A stretch of DNA of 64,000 bases, from NCBI RefSeq assembly GCF_900188325.1, contig NZ_FZPD01000001.1, positions 846,424 to 910,423 of the forward strand, written 5' to 3'. Below the pieces are notes generated by a model that had not been told where the DNA came from, ran no database searches, and was given only the letters and a program-made list of their open reading frames with translations. Positions within the stretch are counted from its first letter, which is position 1; the number at the start of each line of letters is the position of its first letter. Shown piece after piece: positions 33,980 to 41,868 of this stretch. This stretch comes from Ekhidna lutea. Lineage in GTDB: Bacteria > Bacteroidota > Bacteroidia > Cytophagales > Cyclobacteriaceae. The position numbers and the translations under genes are program-made.

Positions 33980-34755
33980 ATTAAATGCTCACCACCATCC
34001 ACATGAATAAGTGATCCGTTTATCCAATTAGCTTCTGGTTGTGAGAGCAGAAAAACGGTGTTAGCTACATCGTGCGGAGTGGTTAGCCTCCCATGTGGAT
34101 TTCGGATTTTAGTTTGCTCAATCAGTTGTTCTGAACCAGGAATTAATCTAAGTGATGGCGTATCTGTCACTCCCGCTTGAATAATGTTAACCGTAATTCC
34201 TTTTGGGGCCAATTCAATTGCCAAGTACTTTGATAGTGTTTCCAATGTGGATTTTGCCAACGCTACAGCACCATACCCCTCCCAAAACTTATCATTTCCT
34301 TCTGATGTGAGTGTTAATATTTTACTTCCTTTTGTGATTAATTGTGCAGCAAGAAGTTCATTTATCCAAACCTGTAGGTTCGTGCCCATTGCTTCGATTG
34401 TAAGAGCAAGGTCTTGTGAAGTAAGTTTAGCTGAGTCAGAAATGAATGGCTTTAGATTACCTCTTGAAACCGCATGTAGTACCACATTGATTTGTTGCGG
34501 ACCAGAATCTTTAATGGATTCAATACATTCAGTGATTTTTTCAGGATTGGTGGCGTCAATATTGTAATTGTTGATACTGACGCCATGTTTTTGACTTAGC
34601 TCGGAGCAAACTTCTTCAAGTGCTATTACACCTTGTTTCCGATCTCTATGAATGATAATAATGTTGCAACCATGAGCTGCTAACTTCCTTACGGAGGCAA
34701 GGCCAATACCACTGGAACCCCCGATAATCAATGCATACTTGCCTTTCATTTCCAT
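33976..34755 (-). CDS. SDR oxidoreductase, FabL-type enoyl-ACP reductase
   Basis: Short-chain dehydrogenase of 259 residues. 'GGSSGIGLASVRKL' is the cofactor loop (TGxxxGxG-like). The catalytic Tyr/Lys pair in 'GYGAVALAKSTLETL' is spaced Y-x6-K, the enoyl reductase spacing (FabI/FabL), not the Y-x3-K of ketoreductases. The C-terminal 'NGSLIHVDGGEHL' resembles FabL. It would reduce trans-2-enoyl-ACP in the set B module. It is 23 bp from the GNAT gene and overlaps the FabZ-like gene. Confidence 0.75.
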   Translation of the reverse strand: MEMKGKYALIIGGSSGIGLASVRKLAAHGCNIIIIHRDRKQGVIALEEVCSELSQKHGVSINNYNIDATNPEKITECIESIKDSGPQQINVVLHAVSRGNLKPFISDSAKLTSQDLALTIEAMGTNLQVWINELLAAQLITKGSKILTLTSEGNDKFWEGYGAVALAKSTLETLSKYLAIELAPKGITVNIIQAGVTDTPSLRLIPGSEQLIEQTKIRNPHGRLTTPHDVANTVFLLSQPEANWINGSLIHVDGGEHLI

Positions 34756-34778
34756 TCGGTGAAACTACAAAACTCCTA

Positions 34779-35897
34779 TTAGAATTGCTTAATAAAGCAG
34801 CTCCGCTTTATTTTTCCAATATCAATATCAAACTGACTCCAAGTGTTTAGGACATTCTTGTTGTCCTCAAGCATCGGCCCTGAGGCCATATACTTAATGC
34901 CTTTCTTCTTGTAAACCTTTTGAAGGTAATCAAAAATGAGCGCGTGAATTCCTAATTTTTGATACTCAGGCTTAACACAAATGAGAAATAAATCAGCAGT
35001 ATCATTGGAAAAGAAAGCTTTTAATACATGAATGAAGCCGAAAGGGTATAAAGATCCCTTTGCCTTTTGGAATGCTTTTGATAAAGATGGAAAAGTAAGA
35101 GCAAACCCAACTACCTCTTCATTCTCATTAACTACAATGCAAACAAACTCTTTTCGAATGAATCCAAAGTATTGATCAACATAATAATCGATCTGCTTTT
35201 GTGTAAGAGAAACATAACCATATAAGCCTGAATACGCTTGATTGAGAACCTCAAAAACGCCAGAAGCATATTTCACCATCTCTTTGGTATTTTTGAAATC
35301 CTTCACTTTTACCTTGAATCGTTCTTGAATGATGCGAACGGCTCTATTGATTTTTTCTGGGTTTTTGGAGGGTGCTTTCCCTCTTAGCTCTACCCAGGTG
35401 GCGGCAATCTCCATGTTCCATGCCCGAAAATGATCAATGTAATAGGAGTAATTATAAATGGTCGCTTGTGTGGCAATTTGATCAAACCCTGATATTAAAG
35501 CTCCTTCGAAATCAAGGTCTGTAAAGCCCATTGGGCCATGGATGCCTTTGGCTCCTTTTGATTTAGCCCAGGACTTAGCTGTTTCTAGCAGGGTTTGTGA
35601 AACCTCTTTATCATCAATGAAGTCAATCCAACCGAACCGGGCTAATTTTTTTTCTTTAAGTTCTTTTTCAAGAATAATAGCGGCAATTCGGCCCACTATT
35701 TTCCCATCTTTTTCTACAACCCAGTATTTGGCTTCAGCATCATCAAAGGCCGGATTCTTTTCTCGTAGGAGCGTGCTCATTTCAAAATCAATGAGTGGAG
35801 TGACGTAGTAGGGATTTCCTTTATAAAGTTCAAAAGGAAATTTGATAAATTCCTTAAGTTCCTTCTTAGTGTTGATTTCCCTTATTTCGAGTGTCAT
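34779..35897 (-). CDS. GNAT-like acyltransferase, candidate ceramide synthase (set B)
   Basis: Protein of 372 residues, paralogue of the set A protein at 18618. Shared blocks are 'KFPFELYKGNPYYVTPLIDF', 'YWVVEKDGKIVGRIAAI', 'GPMGFTDLDFEGALISGFDQ' and 'LFLICVKPEYQKLGIHALIF' with a QKLGIH loop in the acyl-CoA site. It starts one base before the stop of the CerR-like gene. The SPT-CerR-GNAT order recalls the bacterial ceramide pathway, where a GNAT-like bCerS acylates the 3-keto base. The assignment rests on context and fold rather than a unique motif. Confidence 0.7.
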   Translation of the reverse strand: MTLEIREINTKKELKEFIKFPFELYKGNPYYVTPLIDFEMSTLLREKNPAFDDAEAKYWVVEKDGKIVGRIAAIILEKELKEKKLARFGWIDFIDDKEVSQTLLETAKSWAKSKGAKGIHGPMGFTDLDFEGALISGFDQIATQATIYNYSYYIDHFRAWNMEIAATWVELRGKAPSKNPEKINRAVRIIQERFKVKVKDFKNTKEMVKYASGVFEVLNQAYSGLYGYVSLTQKQIDYYVDQYFGFIRKEFVCIVVNENEEVVGFALTFPSLSKAFQKAKGSLYPFGFIHVLKAFFSNDTADLFLICVKPEYQKLGIHALIFDYLQKVYKKKGIKYMASGPMLEDNKNVLNTWSQFDIDIGKIKRSCFIKQF

Positions 35898-36851
35898 TTA
35901 GATAAGGTTATTTTCCTGGTAATATCTCAGCGCATTTTCAAATCCTTCGCTCAATGAGATTTCGGGTTTTACAGAAGAATGTTTTAAATCGGTCGTGTGA
36001 AGATCCCAGTGTTGCGAGATTTCATCAAATTTCTCAAGTGTAATTCCGGGTCTTTTGTTAATTATTTTATGCCAAATATCGGAAGAACCCATTGAAAGTT
36101 TAGCCAACCATTTTGGGAGTGGAATTTTTCTAACCTTCTTGCCGAATAACTTTTGGAATATTTCAATGAAATCCTGATGGAGATATGTGTTTCCATCATT
36201 GTAGTGCAAGGGTCCCCTTTCTGATTGCATATCCTGAATCGTCATTCGAGCCAGATCAGCTCCATGAATCATGCTCATACGCTGATCATTGTCAGTGACA
36301 GGATATATTCCCATTTTAGCTCCTTTGAAAAGTGGTAGGAAGGCCTCATCGCCAGCTCCATAAATAGCTGTTGGACGGACTAACAAATAGTTCTTCATCC
36401 TTTCTTGAATGATCTGTTCCGCCTGTAATTTACTGTGTCCATAATGAGAAACAGGAGCTTTGGTGTTGGCCGGGCCATGTGCTGCGTACGATGAAGTATA
36501 AACGAAAACGCCGACTGGCTTTAGTAGCTCAGATTGCCTTAATGCATCGCAAATAGCAGTTGTAAGCCCAACGTTTACCGAATAGTATTCTTCAGCCTTG
36601 AGGCTGACTGTCATGCCAGCATTGTGAATAAAATAGTCTACATGACCAGATCTTTCTTTAATCTTTGAAAGTTGAGTAGCAATATCGCCTCTGTAGTCGA
36701 TCGTCTCAATGTTGAGATTTTCATGATCTGGAAGTAGAGAAGTATTGGCTCCTGATCTTATTAGAGCATAAACCTCCATCTGCCGATGAAGGCACTCTTT
36801 CACTAAATAAGATCCTAAAAAACCATTGGCTCCAGTAATTGCTATTTTCAA
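35898..36851 (-). CDS. NAD-dependent epimerase-family reductase, CerR-like
   Basis: Extended SDR of 317 residues. 'MKIAITGANGFLGSYLVKEC' holds the GxxGxxG dinucleotide site, 'YFIHNAGMTV' follows, and 'VSHYGHSKLQAEQ' gives the Y-x3-K catalytic pair. From memory, the Caulobacter ceramide reductase CerR belongs to this family and reduces the 3-keto group of ketoceramide. It lies between SPT (1 bp gap) and the GNAT gene (0 bp gap), which strongly supports that role. Set A has no counterpart. Confidence 0.78.
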   Translation of the reverse strand: MKIAITGANGFLGSYLVKECLHRQMEVYALIRSGANTSLLPDHENLNIETIDYRGDIATQLSKIKERSGHVDYFIHNAGMTVSLKAEEYYSVNVGLTTAICDALRQSELLKPVGVFVYTSSYAAHGPANTKAPVSHYGHSKLQAEQIIQERMKNYLLVRPTAIYGAGDEAFLPLFKGAKMGIYPVTDNDQRMSMIHGADLARMTIQDMQSERGPLHYNDGNTYLHQDFIEIFQKLFGKKVRKIPLPKWLAKLSMGSSDIWHKIINKRPGITLEKFDEISQHWDLHTTDLKHSSVKPEISLSEGFENALRYYQENNLI

Positions 36852-36852
36852 C

Positions 36853-38058
36853 TTAAGCCGCTTCAGTTTGTCGTTTTACATCGAGCTCGTTAGCCACTTT
36901 CAGGATTTTATCAATAGCGATATCAATTTGCTCAATGGTATGAGTAGCCATCAGTGAGAACCTAATCAAGGTGTCCGTTGGAGCAACCGCAGGTGCTACT
37001 ACCGGATTTACAAATACACCTTCTTCGAAAAGGCGCATGGTCATTTTATAAGCCTTCTCATTATCTCTTATATAAATCGGAATGATTGGTGTTTCTGCAT
37101 CGCCGGTATCAAATCCCAGCTCCTTCAATCGCTTTAGTGAGTAATTCGTGTTCTCCCACAGCTTAAGTCTCCTTGAGTCATCAGTGCTCATAATTTCAAG
37201 CGCGGCAATTGTCGCGGCTGTAGATGAAGGAGTCATGCTTGCACTGAATATCAGTGAACGTGCAACATGCCTGATGTATTGGATGGTTTCCTTATCACCT
37301 GCCACGAAACCTCCAAGCGAGGCTAATGACTTACTGAAGGTTCCACCGATCAACTCCACGTCATCATTCACTCCAAAATGATCTGGTGTGCCCCTTCCAT
37401 GATCTCCTAGAACCCCTACAGCATGAGCACAGTCACTCATTACAGAGGCGTTATATTTTTTTGCAAGAGCCACTATTTCCGGAAGTTTTGCAATGTTCCC
37501 CTCCATACTAAAGATCCCATCTACAGCAATTATTCTGTGGTTTGCGTCTTGCAGGTTGGCTAGCTTCTTTTCAAGTGCCTGCATGTCATTGTGACGAAAA
37601 ACAACAGTTGAAGCATCGCTTAATTTGGCTCCTTCATAAAGTGAAGCATGATTCAGTCGATCCAGGAGAAGCACATCTCCCTGTTTGGCTATGGTTGGGA
37701 GTACTCCAAGGTTTACCTGAAAACCGGTGCTAAAAACAAGGGCCTCTTCTTTATTGAGGAATTTCGCCAGGTTGTGCTCAAGCTGCTCATGCATATCTGT
37801 AGTCCCATTCAGGAAACGTGATCCGGAACAACTAGAGCCATATTTTCTGACAGCAGATTCAGCTGCTTCAATCACCTTAGGGTGGGTGGTTAGGCCTAAA
37901 TAGCTATTGGATCCAAACATTAAAACATCCTTCCCATTTACCTTCACTTCAGTCTCTTGTTTGGACTGAAAAGTCCGGAAAAAGGCATAGTATCCGTTCT
38001 TTTTGGCGTCTTCCGCTAGCTTGAAGCTTGAATATCGTTCTCTCAGAAAATTCCCCAT
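36853..38058 (-). CDS. spt: serine palmitoyltransferase-like PLP enzyme (set B)
   Basis: Alpha-oxoamine synthase of 401 residues, same length as the set A paralogue and similar throughout. 'NGYYAFFRTFQSKQETEVKV', 'MFGSNSYLGLTTHPKVIEA', 'LDRLNHASLYEGAKLSD', 'SDCAHAVGVLGDHGRGT' and 'GGTFSKSLASLGGF' carry the PLP-stacking His, PLP-binding Asp and Schiff-base Lys (about K243). As head of the seven-gene operon with CerR and GNAT genes, it is the best candidate for the true serine palmitoyltransferase. Which amino acid it uses cannot be told by eye. Confidence 0.88.
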   Translation of the reverse strand: MGNFLRERYSSFKLAEDAKKNGYYAFFRTFQSKQETEVKVNGKDVLMFGSNSYLGLTTHPKVIEAAESAVRKYGSSCSGSRFLNGTTDMHEQLEHNLAKFLNKEEALVFSTGFQVNLGVLPTIAKQGDVLLLDRLNHASLYEGAKLSDASTVVFRHNDMQALEKKLANLQDANHRIIAVDGIFSMEGNIAKLPEIVALAKKYNASVMSDCAHAVGVLGDHGRGTPDHFGVNDDVELIGGTFSKSLASLGGFVAGDKETIQYIRHVARSLIFSASMTPSSTAATIAALEIMSTDDSRRLKLWENTNYSLKRLKELGFDTGDAETPIIPIYIRDNEKAYKMTMRLFEEGVFVNPVVAPAVAPTDTLIRFSLMATHTIEQIDIAIDKILKVANELDVKRQTEAA

Positions 38059-38152
38059 TCCGCAAAAATAGTTATATCACTTGGAAACATTTTCGTAACA
38101 TTGAGATTTGAATCGAAAGCTTCATCATTTTTAATACGAAAATCATCTCATT

Positions 38153-38887
38153 TTGAATCTAGTCATACTTGCTGCTGGTAAAAATACCCGATTGGATACA
38201 GGCATACCAAAAAGTCTGGTCACTTTGAACGGAGAAACGTTGATGTCAAGACACATCAGGGTCTTTAAGAAACATGGAGTAAAAAAGTTTTGTATCATTA
38301 GTGGGTATGGGTCTGAGAAGCTGCAAGAAGCTTTACCCAAACTGAAAAAGACTCACGATGCAGACATAACCATTTTGCATAACGATCGGTTTGATTTAGA
38401 AAATGGATTTTCTGTTTTCAGAGCGAAGGAGTGGGTGGAGGAAAATGAAATGGGAGATTTTTTCCTCACGATGGGCGATCACATCTTCGACCCGGAATTT
38501 GTAGGTGAGTTTGTAAAGAAATCTGATGCGCTTGAAAATGTACTTCAATTGGCAGTAGATATGCCGGGAGAATCAAATAGCCACATAGATATTGACGATG
38601 TGACCAAAGTGCAGGTGGATGAAAATGGATTTATTGACTCAATTGGCAAGACCATTGAAAAGTACAATCGATACGACACGGGCTTGTTTAGACTAAAATC
38701 AGAAGTCTTTGATGTCTTCCAAAAATCATTTGATCAAAAAGAATACACCATCTCTGAGTCTGTATCGAAATTAATGGCTGGACGACAAGCAAAATCTGTA
38801 CTTGTGGAGGGGTACACCTGGAATGATGTTGACAATCCAGATGACCTCCAAAGCACCATTAAGTTGATGGATCAGGATCGACTCTGA
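38153..38887 (+). CDS. inositol-1-phosphate cytidylyltransferase-like nucleotidyltransferase
   Basis: Nucleotidyltransferase of 244 residues. 'NLVILAAGKNTRLDTGIP' then 'KSLVTLNGETL' is the nucleotide loop, 'FFLTMGDHIFDPEF' resembles the IPCT core, then 'DIDDVTKVQVD', 'IGKTIEKYNRYDTGLF' and 'WNDVDNPDDLQ'. This order of motifs matches archaeal/thermophile CTP:inositol-1-phosphate cytidylyltransferases (IPCT), without the C-terminal DIPPS transferase domain they are often fused to. Its neighbour, convergent, is inositol-3-phosphate synthase, giving a two-step route to CDP-inositol. Start is TTG (MNLVILAAG) at 38153. Confidence 0.78.
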   Translation: MNLVILAAGKNTRLDTGIPKSLVTLNGETLMSRHIRVFKKHGVKKFCIISGYGSEKLQEALPKLKKTHDADITILHNDRFDLENGFSVFRAKEWVEENEMGDFFLTMGDHIFDPEFVGEFVKKSDALENVLQLAVDMPGESNSHIDIDDVTKVQVDENGFIDSIGKTIEKYNRYDTGLFRLKSEVFDVFQKSFDQKEYTISESVSKLMAGRQAKSVLVEGYTWNDVDNPDDLQSTIKLMDQDRL

Positions 38888-38950
38888 TCTTGCTTTCTGA
38901 TTACATCATAATTTGGTATACCCCAACCCAAAAGGGTGCCAAATTTGATT

Positions 38951-38980
38951 TTCGCCTTTCTCTTCAGGGTGAAAGGCGAA
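38951..38980. terminator. 10-bp inverted repeat between convergent genes
   Basis: TTCGCCTTTC and GAAAGGCGAA are exact complements separated by ten bases, placed between the stops of the IPCT-like gene (38887) and ino1 (38995). The T tract is weak on both strands, so termination strength is uncertain, but the position suits a bidirectional terminator. Confidence 0.55.
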
Positions 38981-38994
38981 CCTTGAACTTATTA

Positions 38995-40308
38995 TCAATC
39001 GTAATAATCCAGTCCTAAGTTTGTGATTAAATCTTCACCCGCAAGGTGACGAAGCGTATTCTTTAGCTTCATCAACTGAACGAAGATGTCATGCTGTGGC
39101 TTCAATCCTTTCAATGCCTGAGGCGATTTTAGGTAGAATGACAGCCACTCCTGGATTCCTTTCATCTCCGCACGCTGAGCCAAATCAAGGAATAAAGCCA
39201 GATCAAGCACTAACGGTGCAGCAAGAATCGAATCCTTACAAAGGAAATCAACCTTGATTTGCATTTTGTAGCCCAACCAGCCTTTGATGTCGATGTTGTC
39301 CCATCCTTCTTTATCGTCTCCTCTTGGAGGATAGTAGTTGATTCTTACCTTGTGATAAAGATTTCCGTAAAGTTTTGGGTGTAATTCAGGTTCCAATACT
39401 TGCTCAAGCACGCCAAGTTTTGATACTTCTTTGGTTTTAAAGTTGTCAGGATCATCCAGCACTTCACCATCTCTGTTACCAAGGATGTTGGTTGAGAACC
39501 AACCGTCAATACCAAGCGATCTTGCTTTAAGACCAGGAGCAAGAATAGTCTTCATTAATGTTTGACCAGTCTTAAAATCTTTTCCAGCTATTGGTGTACC
39601 TGTTTGCTTCGCAAGTTCCACAAGACAGTCAACATCGCAGGAAAGGTTAGGTGCCCCGTTTGCGTATGGCACGCCCATCTTGATTGCAGCATATGCGTAG
39701 ATCATACTTGGTGGAATGTCCGGGTGATTGTTTCTCAGCCCTTCTTCAAATTTCTCAATGGTTGAATGAACCTCACCTTCTTCAATATAGATCTCTGTAG
39801 ATCCACACCATACCATTACCACCCGCTCGCAGTTATTTTCTTTTTTGAAATTCTTGATGTCTTCCATCAACATTTCAGCCAGCTCCATTTTGTTGACACC
39901 TTTTTTATAATAACTTCCTTCTAGTCGCTTCACGTAGTTTTTGTCAAACACCGCCTTCATTGGCTTGATTTGCTCAAGCTCATCTTTCAGATCATTAAGC
40001 AGGTCTTTATCCAGCACCTTGGCATGCATGGCAGCCTCGTAGGCATTGTCTTCGAATATATCCCAGCCACCAAGCGCAACATCTTCGAGTGCTGCCAATG
40101 GAACAAAATCCTTAATCAAAGGATTTCTATTCTCAGTCCGTTTGCCCAAACGAATAGTTCCCATTTGTGTGAGGGAGCCGATTGGTTCGGAAAGTCCTTT
40201 TCTGATACTTAGTACTCCAGCCATGAATGTAGTGGCTACTGCCCCCATTCCTGGTGTAAGTATTCCTAGTTTACCATTTGGCTTTTTAATTGCTGATTTA
40301 TCTGACAT
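38995..40308 (-). CDS. ino1: inositol-3-phosphate synthase
   Basis: NAD-dependent myo-inositol-phosphate synthase of 437 residues. 'GKLGILTPGMGAVATTFMAG' is the NAD site, 'GGWDIFEDNAYEAAMHAKVL' and 'YANGAPNLSCDVDCLVELA' follow, 'KDFKTGQTLMKTILAPGLKA' is the strongly conserved catalytic stretch, and 'LCKDSILAAPLVLDLALFLD' ends the domain. It cyclises glucose-6-phosphate to inositol-3-phosphate. Bacteroidota use it to make inositol lipids. It has a 10-bp inverted repeat downstream and its own upstream region (40309-40484). Confidence 0.93.
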   Translation of the reverse strand: MSDKSAIKKPNGKLGILTPGMGAVATTFMAGVLSIRKGLSEPIGSLTQMGTIRLGKRTENRNPLIKDFVPLAALEDVALGGWDIFEDNAYEAAMHAKVLDKDLLNDLKDELEQIKPMKAVFDKNYVKRLEGSYYKKGVNKMELAEMLMEDIKNFKKENNCERVVMVWCGSTEIYIEEGEVHSTIEKFEEGLRNNHPDIPPSMIYAYAAIKMGVPYANGAPNLSCDVDCLVELAKQTGTPIAGKDFKTGQTLMKTILAPGLKARSLGIDGWFSTNILGNRDGEVLDDPDNFKTKEVSKLGVLEQVLEPELHPKLYGNLYHKVRINYYPPRGDDKEGWDNIDIKGWLGYKMQIKVDFLCKDSILAAPLVLDLALFLDLAQRAEMKGIQEWLSFYLKSPQALKGLKPQHDIFVQLMKLKNTLRHLAGEDLITNLGLDYYD

Positions 40309-40484
40309 GTGTTTGTTGTATTAAACTTGAAGTGTAAAACTATCTGTCATAAGAAGAGGCGACTATCCCCAAAAGTGCACAGAAATTTTGCGCAAAATAA
40401 ATTAATCCGAAGCGGATAATCTTAACTTTCAGTAATTTGATTTTAAAATGAGTGTATTCGGCCCATTTTGTAACTTGATGAATT

Positions 40485-41111
40485 ATGACTGCTGAGTTTA
40501 TTAAACTATACCATGAGAACCCGGAAAGACGTAAAATTGAAGAAATAGCTGCTGTTCTTCGTAATGGAGGGATTATTATTTACCCAACAGATACAGTGTA
40601 TGGTTTAGGGTGTGATATTTTTAATCAAAAAGCTATTGAGCGAATAAGAATAATAAAAGGAATTAAAGGGAAACACCTCAATCTTTCATTTATCTGCTAT
40701 GATCTCAGTCACATCTCCGAGTACGTCAAACATCTCGACACGCCCACTTTTAAATTGATGAAAAAATCCCTACCAGGACCTTATACATTTATACTGGAAT
40801 CCTCGTCCAAAGTGCCGAAAATCCTCAACGTAAAGAAGAAAACCGTAGGTATAAGGGTCCCGGATAATAATATTCCGAGAGAAATAGTTAAAGAGCTAGG
40901 GAATCCAATCATCACGACTTCCATTCATGATGATGAGATCCACGATCATGCGACTGATCCTGAACTGATTTACGATGAGTTTAAAAACCTGGTAGATGTT
41001 GTAATAGATGGAGGCTATGGTGAGGTGCACCCAAGTACAGTCATTGATTGTACTGGAGTTGATCCGGTGGTCGTTCGGGAGGGTATTGGAGATGTCAATA
41101 TTATCGCATGA
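40485..41111 (+). CDS. YciO/Sua5-family threonylcarbamoyl-AMP synthase-like protein
   Basis: YrdC-fold protein of 208 residues. '[20 protein letters not shown]' is the diagnostic N-terminal motif, with '[11 protein letters not shown]' and '[14 protein letters not shown]' following, and '[15 protein letters not shown]' near the middle. Sua5/TsaC proteins make threonylcarbamoyl-AMP for the t6A37 modification of tRNA; the YciO branch is less well understood, and this length without the Sua5 C-domain fits TsaC or YciO. The next gene overlaps by 4 bp (ATGA). Confidence 0.85.
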   Translation: MTAEFIKLYHENPERRKIEEIAAVLRNGGIIIYPTDTVYGLGCDIFNQKAIERIRIIKGIKGKHLNLSFICYDLSHISEYVKHLDTPTFKLMKKSLPGPYTFILESSSKVPKILNVKKKTVGIRVPDNNIPREIVKELGNPIITTSIHDDEIHDHATDPELIYDEFKNLVDVVIDGGYGEVHPSTVIDCTGVDPVVVREGIGDVNIIA

Positions 41112-41725
41112 GCAAAATTATAATTGAGCCTCATTACCTGGGCAGCCTTGAGTATTATGCTTTACTTATGCAGTTTGAGGAGGTGTGTCTTGAAATAAAT
41201 GATTCTTTCCCTAAACAAACGTATCGCAATCGGGCACATTTTTTAACAGCAAATAAAGTGCAGACACTGGTCATTCCGGTGCGATTTGAAAATGGGAGCC
41301 CCACAAAGGATGTGCAAATAGACCATTCACAACGATGGCTTAAGGACCACTGGGGAGCTTTTTATTCGGCTTATGGCAAAGCTCCGTTCTTTGAGTATTT
41401 CTCAGAAGATTTTAAAAACATCTGGGACAATAAAATCTCATCTCTGATCGAGTTAAATCTTGCATTTATGGAAATGGTATTTAAAGTTTTGCAGCGGAAG
41501 CCAACGATTACCTATACTGCAGGTTACGAAGCTCGTCCACACAATGATTTTAGAAATGTGGTCAATCCTAAGAAACCATTCTCTGATCGAAAAATTTACA
41601 GCCCATATCCATATCCACAGCTTTTTGGTGATACCTTTGTCCCAAACTTGAGCATTGTGGATTTGATTATGTGTGAAGGTCCCAATGCTGCACAAATTTT
41701 GATGAATTCATTCTACAGGGATTGA
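41108..41725 (+). CDS. WbqC-like family protein
   Basis: Protein of 205 residues of the WbqC-like family. Landmarks are '[20 protein letters not shown]', '[19 protein letters not shown]', 'VIPVRFEN', '[20 protein letters not shown]' and '[19 protein letters not shown]'. The family occurs in polysaccharide loci and as a conserved Bacteroidota single gene; biochemical function is not firmly known. Coupled to the YciO/Sua5-like gene. Confidence 0.85.
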   Translation: MSKIIIEPHYLGSLEYYALLMQFEEVCLEINDSFPKQTYRNRAHFLTANKVQTLVIPVRFENGSPTKDVQIDHSQRWLKDHWGAFYSAYGKAPFFEYFSEDFKNIWDNKISSLIELNLAFMEMVFKVLQRKPTITYTAGYEARPHNDFRNVVNPKKPFSDRKIYSPYPYPQLFGDTFVPNLSIVDLIMCEGPNAAQILMNSFYRD

Positions 41726-41868
41726 TCAAACGGAACCAGTTTCCTAGCACCGGAAGTATTTCGACGAGATAATGAACAAATCTGAAACTGCTCACGTTTT
41801 TTCACCTACATTAAAGGATATTTTTTCGTATATCCTATATTTTTACTTAAAAGCGAAAGGCAAAACGC

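Noticed and set aside
31998..34755. Aryl polyene/flexirubin cluster (KAS, ACP, dehydratase, SDR together)
   Set aside because: No second ketosynthase chain-length factor, ammonia lyase or acyl-AMP ligase; SPT, CerR-like and GNAT genes share the operon, so ceramide synthesis fits better.
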